DNA of 64,000 nt from Myroides phaeus (GCF_009799805.1 NZ_CP047050.1:696001-760000), one strand, 5' to 3'; shown: positions 7,843-17,076, counted from the first letter of the stretch. Numbers and translations: made by a program. Notes: generated from the sequence alone by a model not told the origin.

Positions 7843-9567
7843 ATGGAAAATGAAGTTGCTAAAAAAGGTCTGATAACAAGACTCATCAATAATCCTATCA
7901 TTTTATTCTGGTTTTATATTGCAGTTAATATGGCTCCAACTATATTTTTTGCTTTTACACAACCCGTTAATATAATCGGAAAATTAGTTGTTATTATTTT
8001 TCCATTAGGACTCTATATGCTGATATTTTCAGTTGTTAAGAATACTGGGTTCTTACAAATCTTATTCTTCCCTTTATTATTTTTACACGCCTTTCAGATT
8101 GTCCTTTTCTACTTATTTGGAGAGGATGTTATTGCTGCAGATATGTTTTTAAACGTAGCTACAACAAATACTTCTGAAATCAACGAGCTATTAGGAAGTT
8201 TAATTCCTTCAATTGTTTTGGTTTGTGTTTTATACATTCCTCCAACTATTTTCGCAATTTTACAATGGAAGCGCAAAAACTTTTTAGATGTAACATTCAG
8301 AAAAAGAAAAGTTCTCCCTGCTTTAGTTTTATTACTTGCCTCATTAGTTCTTTCTTTTGCCAGTGCAAATAACAATACAAACACCTTTGCTTTTAACCAA
8401 GATGTTTACCCTGTAAATGCAATTCACAACCTTGGTTTTGCCGTAAATAAATGGGATAAAGTAAAACGTTATCCATTAACATCTGCAGACTTCTCTTACA
8501 AAGCTGTAAAAGACACTACTACAACTACTAACAGACAAATCTACGTGTTGATTGTTGGTGAAACGAGTAGAGCAGATAATTGGTCTTTGTATGGTTATGA
8601 AAGAGAAACTAACCCTAATCTAAGTCAACAAGAAAACCTTGTGGTATTTGAAGATGCTTTAACTCAATCAAATACCACACATAAAAGTGTTTCAATTATA
8701 CTTTCAGATGCTGAAGCTGAAAACTACAATTTAATCTATCAAAGAAAGGGAATTATTCACGCTTTTAAAGAAGCAGGTTTTACAACAATATGCCTCTCTA
8801 ACCAAGCTGAAAACTCTTCTTTTATAGAGTACTTCACCAAAGAAGCTGATATCTATCAAACAATCCGTAAAACGCATAGTGGAACCGGAATGACAGAGAA
8901 TCATTATGACGAAGAGTTAATTGCTCTAATGGAAGATAAAATAGCTGAAACAGAAGGAGATTTATTCATTTTACTACACACATATGGTTCTCATTTTAAT
9001 TATATGGAGCGATATCCTGAGTCTTTCCAAAAGTATATGCCAGATGCAGTGGCAGGAGTTAGTAAATCTGAGAAAGAGCATTTAGTAAACGCTTATGACA
9101 ATTCAATCTTATATACAGATTACTTCCTTTCAGGGACTATAGATGCTTTAAAAAGAACAGAAGCATCAGTTGCTATGCTTTATACTTCTGATCATGGAGA
9201 AGATTTATTTGATGATGAAAGAGGTCGTTTCTTACATGCTTCACCAAGCCCAACTTACTATCAATTGAGAATTCCAATTGTTATGTGGTTCTCTGAACCA
9301 TATAAGCAAGAGTTTCCTGAAAAAGTCAGAATGGCTAATGTGAATAAAGTAAAACCAATCACAACAAATGCTGTTTTCCACACAATGATTGATGCATCTA
9401 CGATACATACTCCTTATTTAGAAGAAGATTTGTCGTTAGTAAATCCTGATTTTGCAATCAGAGATAGAATGTACTTAAACGATCATGACATTGCAATTCC
9501 ATATGTAAAAATGAATTTGAAGAAACAAGACTTCAATATGTTGAAAAAAAATAACATCAAAAAATAA
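7843..9567 (+). CDS. Phosphoethanolamine transferase (sulfatase superfamily, EptA-like)
   Basis: 574 residues. Five N-terminal membrane helices (to about residue 180) are followed by a periplasmic alkaline-phosphatase-fold domain. VGETSRADNWSLYGYERET near residue 240 carries the Thr nucleophile motif, and DHGED near 450 carries metal ligands; SNTTHKSVS is also typical. The family moves phosphoethanolamine from phosphatidylethanolamine to lipid A or surface glycans, which lowers negative surface charge and susceptibility to cationic peptides. A TTG directly after the upstream stop extends the frame by three codons; ATG 7843 is preferred. Acceptor identity is not known. The gene sits between an Omp85-type barrel and a PCMD protein. 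Confidence 0.88.
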   Translation: MENEVAKKGLITRLINNPIILFWFYIAVNMAPTIFFAFTQPVNIIGKLVVIIFPLGLYMLIFSVVKNTGFLQILFFPLLFLHAFQIVLFYLFGEDVIAADMFLNVATTNTSEINELLGSLIPSIVLVCVLYIPPTIFAILQWKRKNFLDVTFRKRKVLPALVLLLASLVLSFASANNNTNTFAFNQDVYPVNAIHNLGFAVNKWDKVKRYPLTSADFSYKAVKDTTTTTNRQIYVLIVGETSRADNWSLYGYERETNPNLSQQENLVVFEDALTQSNTTHKSVSIILSDAEAENYNLIYQRKGIIHAFKEAGFTTICLSNQAENSSFIEYFTKEADIYQTIRKTHSGTGMTENHYDEELIALMEDKIAETEGDLFILLHTYGSHFNYMERYPESFQKYMPDAVAGVSKSEKEHLVNAYDNSILYTDYFLSGTIDALKRTEASVAMLYTSDHGEDLFDDERGRFLHASPSPTYYQLRIPIVMWFSEPYKQEFPEKVRMANVNKVKPITTNAVFHTMIDASTIHTPYLEEDLSLVNPDFAIRDRMYLNDHDIAIPYVKMNLKKQDFNMLKKNNIKK

Positions 9568-9578
9568 TACGAAATATC

Positions 9579-10544
9579 ATGTTTAAATTTAATAAGCAAT
9601 TGCTTTTATCATCATTACTTTTCTTATTTGCTTTTGTTGCCAAAGCACAAAATGAAAAAGTAGAATTACTACCTTTAGGAAATATGAATAATTGGATGGT
9701 TCGCGAAATAAAAGAATCATTTATTATCGGAGGAAACACGCAATACCTGTATGAGATTACAGAAAAGAAAGACACTTTAAAAGACAATACTCCTTATAAA
9801 AATATAAAATCACCTTGGGCTACCTCTTCTGTATTAGCTACAGTAAGTGGTATTACAAAAGGAAGTGTAACCGTTTATCCAGAAAAAAGAGACAAGGGAT
9901 TTGCTGCACGTTTAGAAACACGTATTGAACGAGTAAAAGTTCTTGGAGTTATCAATATTAATGTATTAGCAAGTGGTACAATTTTCTTAGGGGAAATGAT
10001 AGAACCAATTACAGACACTAAAAATCCTCAGAGTAAATTAGTAACAGGTATTCCTTTTACTAAAAAGCCAAAAGCAATGCAATATGACTATAAGGTAACT
10101 ACAGGAGGTCCATCTCGTCGAGTAAACGGAATGGGAAAAGGTTCTGAAGTGAATAGAAATGACATGGCTGAAATTCAAATTTTACTTCAAAAGAGATGGG
10201 AAGACAGCAATGGAAATGTACACGCTAAAAGAGTTGGTACTGGATGGGAGCGCTTTGATAAATCCGTTAAAACTTGGCAGAACAAACATCGTTTAAATGT
10301 TAACTACGGTGATATTAGTAAAGAAAAATTCTATGGTTCACATATGGCACTTCGCAAAGGAGAAGATGCTTACTATACAAGAAATAGCAAAGGAAAAATG
10401 GTTCCTATCATAGAAGAAGGATGGGGAACAGCAGATGATGAAGTAACGCACTTAATTATTCAGTTCTCTTCAAGTAATGGAGGTGCCTATATTGGAAATA
10501 CTGATAGTAAATTATGGATTGACAATGTTGGTTTAGTTTATTAA
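9579..10544 (+). CDS. PCMD-domain secreted protein (putative carbohydrate metabolism)
   Basis: 321 residues. A signal peptide (about 1-23, ending AKAQ) precedes a beta-sandwich resembling the PCMD family (putative carbohydrate metabolism domain): GFAARLETR, LASGTIFLGE and the closing GSKLWIDNVGL-like end (here TDSKLWIDNVGLVY). Members occur in Bacteroidota and are thought to bind or process glycans; no enzymatic activity is established to my knowledge. It starts 11 bases after the phosphoethanolamine transferase gene and is followed by a strong terminator, so it closes that transcription unit. A link between glycan binding and surface modification is inference. Confidence 0.75.
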   Translation: MFKFNKQLLLSSLLFLFAFVAKAQNEKVELLPLGNMNNWMVREIKESFIIGGNTQYLYEITEKKDTLKDNTPYKNIKSPWATSSVLATVSGITKGSVTVYPEKRDKGFAARLETRIERVKVLGVININVLASGTIFLGEMIEPITDTKNPQSKLVTGIPFTKKPKAMQYDYKVTTGGPSRRVNGMGKGSEVNRNDMAEIQILLQKRWEDSNGNVHAKRVGTGWERFDKSVKTWQNKHRLNVNYGDISKEKFYGSHMALRKGEDAYYTRNSKGKMVPIIEEGWGTADDEVTHLIIQFSSSNGGAYIGNTDSKLWIDNVGLVY

Positions 10545-10560
10545 AAAACTACATAAAGAA

Positions 10561-10592
10561 AAAGCGCGTTTATGTCTAAACGCGCTTTTTTT
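10561..10592 (+). terminator. Bidirectional intrinsic terminator
   Basis: The 12-base arms AAAGCGCGTTTA and TAAACGCGCTTT are perfectly complementary around a TGTC loop, with T-runs on both strands. It serves the PCMD gene and the convergent FAD protein gene. Confidence 0.9.
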
Positions 10593-10632
10593 ATCTATTT
10601 AAAATAGCAATGAATACTATATCAATTCTATT

Positions 10633-11247
10633 TTACTTTTTCCTTAAACTATCATGGCTATGAGTCTCAACGCCTCCATTCCACAATGTTAAAATATCTG
10701 TAGCAACAGCAGCTCCACTACCAGCAGCAATTGCTAACTGACTACGGTGTCCTGCTAAAGTTCCCGCTACATATAATCCTTCTTTTACTAAATGATCCTC
10801 ATTCTTTAATTGAATGCGATTTTTAGTTGGCAATGACTTCTTATGAGGCTCTACATATTCCATTAAACCATCAATATCGAATGAGGGGCTTGAATTAGTA
10901 GCAATTACAACAGCCTTCGCTTGATAACTTGCCCTATTCGTGGTTACTTCAAAATACCCTTCTTTTAGATAAACAGAAACAACCTTCTCTCCTTTTATTT
11001 GTTCAATTTCTTGGTAGTAAGCTAAATCTTCTTGTGATTGCTCTAAAAGATCTCTTCCTAAAGTACCTAATTTAATACCGTAAGCATTGAAAAAAACAGC
11101 ATCTTGCAACATTGAAGCTTTCTGATGCATTACAATTCCAACCTTTTTATCTTTTACAAAGTCCTTTTTAAAAGCACTCCCTAAAACTTGAGCACAAGAA
11201 ACTCCAGCTACACCGCCACCAATAATAAGTATGTCAAAAATTGCCAT
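10633..11247 (-). CDS. Reduced thioredoxin-reductase-like FAD protein
   Basis: 204 residues. It starts with the dinucleotide-binding motif DILIIGGGVAGVSCA and ends with the second half of a thioredoxin-reductase FAD domain (GLYVAGTLAGHRSQLAIAAGSGAAVATDIL). The two halves are joined at about residues 118-150 with no NADPH domain between them, and there is no redox CxxC. At about two thirds of the usual length it cannot work as a normal NAD(P)H-dependent reductase; a partner reductase or a non-redox FAD-binding role is possible. The small membrane protein gene lies 5 bases upstream on the same strand. No frameshift or broken end is visible, so it looks like a genuine short form. Confidence 0.75.
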   Translation of the reverse strand: MAIFDILIIGGGVAGVSCAQVLGSAFKKDFVKDKKVGIVMHQKASMLQDAVFFNAYGIKLGTLGRDLLEQSQEDLAYYQEIEQIKGEKVVSVYLKEGYFEVTTNRASYQAKAVVIATNSSPSFDIDGLMEYVEPHKKSLPTKNRIQLKNEDHLVKEGLYVAGTLAGHRSQLAIAAGSGAAVATDILTLWNGGVETHSHDSLRKK

Positions 11248-11252
11248 GATTG

Positions 11253-11447
11253 TTATTTAGTTTTGTCGTCTATTACTTTTGAAGTACGATAAATCAGTAC
11301 GATACATACAGCACAAAGTAGTGCAACAATCCCTATAATAGCGATTAAACTATCCCCTTGAAACAAGTTGCTAAAATCCAACATCGTTATGTTTAAAATC
11401 ATTAATGCCGCAGCAAATACAATGATAACGTAGCTAAATATTTTCAT
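11253..11447 (-). CDS. Small two-helix membrane protein
   Basis: 64 residues from the ATG at 11447 (MKIFSYVIIVFAAALM). Two hydrophobic helices at about 4-22 and 34-54 with a short polar tail; no family recognised. A TTG at 11489 would extend the frame, but that stretch holds a promoter-like TACTTTCG, so the internal ATG is preferred. It lies 5 bases before the FAD protein gene and is probably co-transcribed with it; whether the two products interact is unknown. Confidence 0.65.
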   Translation of the reverse strand: MKIFSYVIIVFAAALMILNITMLDFSNLFQGDSLIAIIGIVALLCAVCIVLIYRTSKVIDDKTK

Positions 11448-11498
11448 TATGAATGATAAAGAATTTAATTTTACTCTTCGAAAGTACAAAAATATTAC

Positions 11499-12074
11499 CT
11501 AGTCAAACAAGCCTTTAACATTAGTACTAAATAATTTAACAGCAATCGCAAGTAGTACTACTCCGAATATTTTACGTATAACACTCAATCCTCCAGCTCC
11601 TAATAGCTTTTCAATTTTAGCAGATGACTTTAATACAAAAAACACTAATACAAGATTAACAATTATACCAATGATAATATTCGCATTTGAATACTGTGAA
11701 CGCAACGATAAAATAGTTGTCAAAACTCCTGTACCTGCAATTAAAGGGAACGCTAAAGGTACAATAGACGCAGTTGTCGGTGTATCGTCTCGATAAATTC
11801 TAATTCCTAATATCATTTCTAAAGCTAAAAAAAATAATACAAAAGCTCCTGCTACAGCGAATGAACTTACATCAATACCTATCAACCTCAACATTTGCTC
11901 TCCTAAAAATAAAAAAGCGATCATAATTACACCCGATACTAAGGTTGCCTTTTCAGACTCTATATATCCTACTCTATTTCTTAAATCTACGATAATAGGT
12001 ATTGCCCCCATAATATCAATAACAGCAAACAATATCATTGTTATACTAACAATGTCTCTAACATTTACATCCAT
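11499..12074 (-). CDS. MarC/UPF0056 family integral membrane protein
   Basis: 191 residues, six predicted membrane helices. The N-terminus IVSITMILFAVIDIMGAIPI and the central LAFPLIAGTGVLTTILSL are hallmarks of the MarC family. Despite the name, MarC is not an established multidrug resistance transporter; its substrate is unknown. The start is the ATG at 12074 and no other gene overlaps it. It is the first gene of the minus-strand run 12074-10633. Confidence 0.9.
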   Translation of the reverse strand: MDVNVRDIVSITMILFAVIDIMGAIPIIVDLRNRVGYIESEKATLVSGVIMIAFLFLGEQMLRLIGIDVSSFAVAGAFVLFFLALEMILGIRIYRDDTPTTASIVPLAFPLIAGTGVLTTILSLRSQYSNANIIIGIIVNLVLVFFVLKSSAKIEKLLGAGGLSVIRKIFGVVLLAIAVKLFSTNVKGLFD

Positions 12075-12472
12075 AACAAGGCTTTTAAAAAAGAATACCT
12101 ATAAAAATATCCTTTTTTTTTGTTCTTTTAGCCTATAAATAAAAAAACTTTTTACATAAATACATAAAAACTAACAACTTACATCTTAATGATTTAATAA
12201 GAAACAAAAGTCTATTCTCTTTAATAATTACAATTCTCCTTCTAATCTAACTTAGCTATATAATTTTTATCAAAAAAAAAGACTCCAAATGCTTATATTT
12301 CAACAAACTATCAATTATAAATAGCGTAAGTAATATTCCTATTTTCCTTAAAAAGACGTATACAAGACTATCAGTTTATTTAGCATCAGTATAAAAAAAC
12401 ATATAACAGTTTTATAGACAGAATTATTAGATTAAAGATTTGTAGTTTTGCACACATTAATTTATGAATATT
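12075..12472. other. A+T-rich divergent intergenic region
   Basis: About 400 bases between marC and the DUF3109 gene. I see no coding frame and no RNA gene. At its right end TAGTTTTG (12443-12450) matches TAnnTTTG and probably drives the DUF3109 gene. The rest is poly-A/T rich without a clear repeat. Confidence 0.6.
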
Positions 12473-13048
12473 ATGTTTCAGATAGGAAAAACGATTGTGT
12501 CAGAGGATGTTCTTGAAAAAGAATTTGTTTGTAACCTTTCAGCTTGCAAAGGTGAATGTTGTATTGATGGAGATGCTGGTGCGCCCGTTGAAAAAGGAGA
12601 AGTTGATATTTTAAATAAGGTATATGAACACGTAAAGCCATTCTTACGTCCTGAAGGAATAGAGGCTATTGAAACACAAGGTACTTCAATAATTGGAGAA
12701 GATGGTGAGTTAGAGACTCCCCTTATTGAAGGAGGAGAATGTGCTTATGTTATATACGAAAACGAAATGGCATTGTGTGGAATTGAAAAAGCTTATAATG
12801 AAGGTTTAATTGACTGGAAAAAACCTATTTCTTGCCATTTATACCCTATAAGAATCAAAGAATTCTCATCATTTGAAGCTGTTAACTATCATAAATGGCA
12901 TATTTGTGGAGATGCTTGTACATTAGGACAAGAATTAGGCGTACCTGTATATAAGTTTCTAAAAGACCCCTTAATTCGAAAATACGGAGAAGATTGGTAT
13001 AAAGAACTGGAATTAGTTGCAGACGAATATACTAAATTTAAAAAATAA
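12473..13048 (+). CDS. DUF3109 family cysteine-rich protein
   Basis: 191 residues. The family cysteine cluster CNLSACKGECC is near residues 20-30, with further Cys at CAYV, CGIEKA, SCHLYPIR and CGDACTLG, a set resembling the metal- or cluster-binding Cys of YkgJ/DUF3109 proteins. Function is not established. The frame opens three codons earlier at an ATG (12464), but MFQIGKTIV at 12473 matches the usual family start. A TAnnTTTG element lies about 23 bases upstream. The gene converges with the retropepsin gene, the two stops being one base apart. Confidence 0.85.
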   Translation: MFQIGKTIVSEDVLEKEFVCNLSACKGECCIDGDAGAPVEKGEVDILNKVYEHVKPFLRPEGIEAIETQGTSIIGEDGELETPLIEGGECAYVIYENEMALCGIEKAYNEGLIDWKKPISCHLYPIRIKEFSSFEAVNYHKWHICGDACTLGQELGVPVYKFLKDPLIRKYGEDWYKELELVADEYTKFKK

Positions 13049-13049
13049 G

Positions 13050-13487
13050 CTACTTGATATAAAGTACTTTTTCTTTATAATCAATAACTGCTTCACCTTG
13101 TAATAATACATCAGAGCCTATAATACCATGTACCGTTTTTGTACCGTATTCAGTTAACGCTACATTGACGTGAGTAAGGTCTAATAACACAAGATTAAAC
13201 TCTTTGTTATGCCAACGACTCAGTTGTAAATGGTTATTATAGGCTACTTGTGTATACATCCCATTCGCTCCTGCTCCAGAAGCTTTCGTCGTAGACTCTA
13301 AAGGTGTAATATTGAACAAATCAATATGAGTAAAATCTATACAACTATTCGAAGCACCTGTATCTATAATAAAATCTCCGATTGCACCATTTACTTTTGC
13401 ACGCACAAACAGATGATGTGTTTTAGAAATTTTGAAAGGAATTCTCTTGTAACCTTCCTTTTTTAGTACTTCTTTTATTTTTTCCAT
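13050..13487 (-). CDS. Retropepsin-like aspartic protease
   Basis: 145 residues, the size of a single-domain clan AA protease. FIIDTGASNSCID near residues 38-50 is the active-site DTGA motif, and VHGIIGSDVLLQGEAVIDY near the C-terminus is the usual flap-side partner motif. Such proteins act as homodimers, one Asp from each chain. No signal peptide is seen, so it is probably cytosolic; the substrate is unknown. It is divergent from tatD and its start codon abuts the tatD upstream region. Confidence 0.85.
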   Translation of the reverse strand: MEKIKEVLKKEGYKRIPFKISKTHHLFVRAKVNGAIGDFIIDTGASNSCIDFTHIDLFNITPLESTTKASGAGANGMYTQVAYNNHLQLSRWHNKEFNLVLLDLTHVNVALTEYGTKTVHGIIGSDVLLQGEAVIDYKEKVLYIK

Positions 13488-13567
13488 TGAACAATTATAG
13501 TTTAAATTCTTTTTATAAGGTACTTTTGTATCTTAAAATAGCATTTTATACAAAAAACACCTTTAGA

Positions 13568-14338
13568 ATGATTTTTACAGATACGCATACACACCTTTAT
13601 TCAGACGCCTTTGCAGATGATCGCAAAGAAACAATTAGTCGCGCAATAGCGAATGGAGTGACGCGTTTTTTTATACCAGCTATTGATTCGAGTTATACAA
13701 ATGCAATGTATGAATTAGAATCAGAATTTCCTGATAATATTTTCTTAATGATGGGACTACACCCTACAGATGTTAAACCCGAAACTTATAAATCAGAATT
13801 AGCTTTTGTAGAAAAAGAATTCGAAAAAAGAAAATTTTATGCTGTTGGAGAAATAGGAATTGACTTATATTGGGATAAATCAACTTTACAGATTCAGCAA
13901 GAAGCTTTTCAATACCAAATCCAATTAGCAAAAAAATATAAACTACCCATCAATATACATTGTCGAGATGCTTTTGATGAAGTTTTTGAAGTATTAGAAA
14001 AAGAAAAAGGTGATGACCTTAGAGGAATTTTCCATTGTTTTACAGGAACACAAGAACAAGCAGAAAAAGCTATTTCATACAACCTTAAATTAGGAATAGG
14101 TGGAGTATCCACTTTTAAGAATGGCCAAATTGATAAGTTCTTAAATAAAATCTCAATTGTGGATATCGTATTAGAGACTGATTCTCCGTATCTTGCACCG
14201 GTTCCATTTAGAGGAAAAAGAAATGAAAGTGCCTACATTGTCCATATTGCAGAAAAATTAGCTGATATTTACGGACTTTCATTAGCTGAAATAGCAAAAC
14301 AAACAACAGCCAATTCACAAGCTGTTTTTGGAATTTAA
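13568..14338 (+). CDS. tatD: TatD family metal-dependent hydrolase (DNase)
   Basis: 256 residues. Metal ligands are visible in order: TDTHTHLY at the start, GEIGID near 95, NIHCRDA near 130, IFHCFTG near 155 and ETDSPYLAPVPFRGKRN near 205. The TIM-barrel family has 3'-5' exonuclease or DNase activity. The frame is open from 13487, but MIFTDTHTHL at 13568 is the family start and a TACTTTTG promoter element lies in the extension. It is followed by an acyltransferase gene 44 bases on. Confidence 0.93.
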   Translation: MIFTDTHTHLYSDAFADDRKETISRAIANGVTRFFIPAIDSSYTNAMYELESEFPDNIFLMMGLHPTDVKPETYKSELAFVEKEFEKRKFYAVGEIGIDLYWDKSTLQIQQEAFQYQIQLAKKYKLPINIHCRDAFDEVFEVLEKEKGDDLRGIFHCFTGTQEQAEKAISYNLKLGIGGVSTFKNGQIDKFLNKISIVDIVLETDSPYLAPVPFRGKRNESAYIVHIAEKLADIYGLSLAEIAKQTTANSQAVFGI

Positions 14339-14382
14339 CAACAGAAAGCAACATTAATTTGTTTACATAATAAAGTACACTA

Positions 14383-15519
14383 ATGTCTAAGTTTGATTCA
14401 ATACGCCATTACAAAGATCTTGAGGTAAACGAAGTCTTACAACAGATTTCTAAACACCCAATGATAAAAGCGTTAATGGGTTTTACTTTTCCTAATAAAA
14501 CTGAAGAAGAATGGATGGAAAGGTTAAGGGAAATAAAATCTATACAGCAATTTCAAGATAACTTTGCTTATTATTCTATTCAAAAGATTCTGGAAAAAAG
14601 CTCAAGTGGCTTGACAACTTCAGGTTTTGAAAAATTAGAAAAAAACACACCCTATTTATATATATCTAATCACCGTGATATTCTTATGGATACGTCTCTG
14701 TTAAACGTAGCTCTGAAAGATAATGGTTTGATTATGACGGCTTCTGCTATTGGAGATAATCTCGTACAGAAATCCTTTCTTTTAGCATTAGCAAAAGTAA
14801 ATAGAAACTTTTTAGTAAAACGTGGATTACCTCCTCGTGAATTATTAGAGAGTTCAAAAGTAATGTCTGAATATATTCAGCACTTACTAACAGAAGAAAA
14901 TCGTTCTGTGTGGATTGCACAAAGAGAAGGACGTACTAAAGACGGTAATGATGCTACTCACCAAGGAGTTTTAAAGATGCTTGCAATGGCAAGTGGAGAA
15001 ATGAATCCTATTGAGTATCTAAAAAAGATTAAAATAGTACCAGTTTCTATCTCTTATGAATATGACCCTACGGATGCACTAAAAATGCCGCAAATCCTTG
15101 CAAAAGCTAATGATGAAGTTTATGTAAAAGATAAGAATGAAGATTTCATTAATCTATATAGTGGTATCATTGGCCAAAAGAGAGGTATTCACATTCATGT
15201 TGGAGAAGTTTTAGACCAAGAATTAGATTGTTTAATTAATAGCTCAGAAAAAGTCAATAAACAAATGCAAGCCGTTGCTACAATTATAGACAAGTCTGTA
15301 ATTAAAAATTATCACCTGTGGCCTACGAATTATATTGCTTACGATTTATTAAATCAAACTAATGAATATGCTGATAAATACACTGAAAAAGAAAAACAAC
15401 TTTTTGAAAGACGTTTAGAATTACGTGTAGATAAAGCAAATAAAGTAGTGGTTGAAAATTTCTTAGCAATGTATGCTAACCCTGTAATTAATAAGTTAAA
15501 ACTGAATAATGAACAATAA
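14383..15519 (+). CDS. PlsC-like 1-acyl-glycerol-3-phosphate acyltransferase family protein
   Basis: 378 residues. SNHRDILMDTSLL near residue 95 is the catalytic His-Asp motif in the form found in Bacteroidota homologues. REGRTKDGNDATHQGVLKML near 185 is the glycerophosphate-binding region, and IVPVSISYEYDP follows. The C-terminal 100 residues are charged and probably helical. It should acylate a glycerolipid or related acceptor at the inner membrane; the exact acceptor is unknown. The last 11 bases overlap the asparaginase gene, so the two are co-translated. Confidence 0.85.
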   Translation: MSKFDSIRHYKDLEVNEVLQQISKHPMIKALMGFTFPNKTEEEWMERLREIKSIQQFQDNFAYYSIQKILEKSSSGLTTSGFEKLEKNTPYLYISNHRDILMDTSLLNVALKDNGLIMTASAIGDNLVQKSFLLALAKVNRNFLVKRGLPPRELLESSKVMSEYIQHLLTEENRSVWIAQREGRTKDGNDATHQGVLKMLAMASGEMNPIEYLKKIKIVPVSISYEYDPTDALKMPQILAKANDEVYVKDKNEDFINLYSGIIGQKRGIHIHVGEVLDQELDCLINSSEKVNKQMQAVATIIDKSVIKNYHLWPTNYIAYDLLNQTNEYADKYTEKEKQLFERRLELRVDKANKVVVENFLAMYANPVINKLKLNNEQ

Positions 15520-16537
15520 ACCTGCAATTCTGCTTATCTATACTGGTGGTACCATTGGTATGGTTAAGGATTTTAAGACAGGGGCATTACGCGCCTTCAA
15601 TTTCGACCAACTTGTTGAACGTATTCCAGAATTACACTTATTAGAATGTTCTATTGAAACATACTCTTTTGAGGTGCCGATTGATTCTTCTGATATGCGT
15701 CCTGAGATGTGGGTTCAAATGGCAAGTGTTATTGAAGAAAATTATAAAAAGTTTGACGGTTTTGTGATTCTACATGGTTCTGATACGATGTCATATTCTG
15801 CATCTGCTCTTAGTTTTATGTTAGAAAACACACGAAAACCAATTATCTTGACAGGATCTCAATTGCCTATTGGAGATTTACGTACTGATGCAAAAGAGAA
15901 TTTAATTACGGCTATTCAAATCGCAGCGTTACAAGAAAATAGCAAACCTGTTATTCAAGAAGTATGCTTGTATTTTGAATATAAATTATATCGTGGAAAT
16001 AGAACCTCTAAAGTGAGTTCTGAATTATTTAATGCGTTCACCTCACCAAATATTCCACATTTGGCAGAGTCGGGTGTAAACTTGAGAGTAAACAAAGCTT
16101 TGTTAGAATACAAAAATGAGACGTTACCTTTGACTGTTCATAAAGAAATGTCGAGAAATGTAATGATCTTAAAAGTTTTCCCTGGTATTCAACAAAAAGT
16201 GCTAAAAGCAATTTTAAACATTGAAGATTTAGAGGGCATAGTATTAGAAACTTATGGTTCTGGTAATGCTCCTACAGAGTCTTGGTTCTTACACACTCTG
16301 GCAGAAGCTATCGCAAAAGGACTAAAAGTAATTAATGTTACACAATGCTCAAGTGGTAGTGTTCATATGGGGAAATACGAAACGAGTACTGAATTAAAAG
16401 AAATTGGTGTAATCTCAGGAAAAGATATCACTACTGAAGCAGCCATTACTAAACTAATGTTTTTATTGGCTCAAAAAAATGTTGTAGACTTTAAAGAAGC
16501 ATTTGAAACTCCTATTTGTGGAGAAATGGAGATTTAA
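15509..16537 (+). CDS. ansA: Type I asparaginase
   Basis: 342 residues. IYTGGTIGM near residue 10 and LHGSDTMSYSASAL near 87 carry the two catalytic Thr residues; TDAKENL carries the Lys partner. It has no signal peptide, fitting the cytosolic type I enzyme that hydrolyses asparagine to aspartate and ammonia. The start ATG lies inside the end of the acyltransferase gene, an 11-base overlap in another frame. tRNA-Ser follows 20 bases after the stop. Confidence 0.93.
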   Translation: MNNKPAILLIYTGGTIGMVKDFKTGALRAFNFDQLVERIPELHLLECSIETYSFEVPIDSSDMRPEMWVQMASVIEENYKKFDGFVILHGSDTMSYSASALSFMLENTRKPIILTGSQLPIGDLRTDAKENLITAIQIAALQENSKPVIQEVCLYFEYKLYRGNRTSKVSSELFNAFTSPNIPHLAESGVNLRVNKALLEYKNETLPLTVHKEMSRNVMILKVFPGIQQKVLKAILNIEDLEGIVLETYGSGNAPTESWFLHTLAEAIAKGLKVINVTQCSSGSVHMGKYETSTELKEIGVISGKDITTEAAITKLMFLLAQKNVVDFKEAFETPICGEMEI

Positions 16538-16557
16538 ATTACTATATTAGGCGAATT

Positions 16558-16642
16558 AGAGGGGTGGCCGAGCGGTCGAAGGCGCACGCCTGGAAAGTGT
16601 GTATACAGCAATGTATCGAGGGTTCGAATCCCTTCTCCTCTG
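16558..16642 (+). tRNA. tRNA-Ser (anticodon GGA)
   Basis: The 85-base cloverleaf has acceptor AGAGGGG pairing with CTCCTCT (one G-T), a D arm with GGCCGAGCGGTC, anticodon loop CTGGAAA, a long class II variable arm and T loop GGGTTCGAATCCC. The long variable arm and GGA anticodon identify serine. The discriminator is G, and CCA is not encoded. A terminator follows at once. Confidence 0.96.
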
Positions 16643-16652
16643 CATATCGTAT

Positions 16653-16679
16653 AAGCTACCGTAACAGGTAGCTTTTTTT
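16653..16679 (+). terminator. Intrinsic terminator after tRNA-Ser
   Basis: The arms AAGCTACC and GGTAGCTT surround a GTAACA loop and are followed by a T-run, 10 bases beyond the tRNA. Confidence 0.85.
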
Positions 16680-16774
16680 ATATTACACTTATTTTTCACA
16701 GAACTATAAATGCTCAAAATATGCCTTAACTAATAAAATAAGCGTAATAAAAATATTGTCTATCTTTTTTACTG

Positions 16775-17076
16775 TTACTTCACTATCACTTTTTTCAAAG
16801 CTTTAAAAGTATCATATTGTAATCTCCATATCCCATCAGGTGGAATAGTGGTAGGATTTCTACTTCTGTAAATCTTGATTCGTTTGATTTATACACAATA
16901 AAAGGCACCTCTAAATACACATCTGAAACTCTTTTACGCAGCTTTCCTTCTATTGCATTGTCGTTAATCATTCCTTCTAATTCATCCTTTTAATCATAAG
17001 ACAACTCAATCTTAAGATTCTGTCCTTTTATATATACTGTTTCAAATTGGTAAAAGAGAGCAGTTAATCCAACTTA
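16775..17076 (-). pseudogene. Decayed protein-coding gene, family unknown
   Basis: On the minus strand, the frame from about 17076 reads FETVYIKGQNLKIELSYD, then an in-frame TAA near 16993, then KDELEGMINDNAIEG and RVSDVYLEVPFIVYKS, which looks like real protein. Near 16865 the sense continues only after a one-base frame change: NPTTIPPDGIWRLQYDTFKA and a stop at 16775-16777. One stop plus one frameshift, with no intact start, indicate a gene remnant. It occupies the gap between tRNA-Ser and the next lipoprotein gene, a common landing place for integrated DNA. I do not recognise the family. Upstream bases to about 17100 may hold more of it (KYGGLNVISW in a third frame). Confidence 0.55.
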
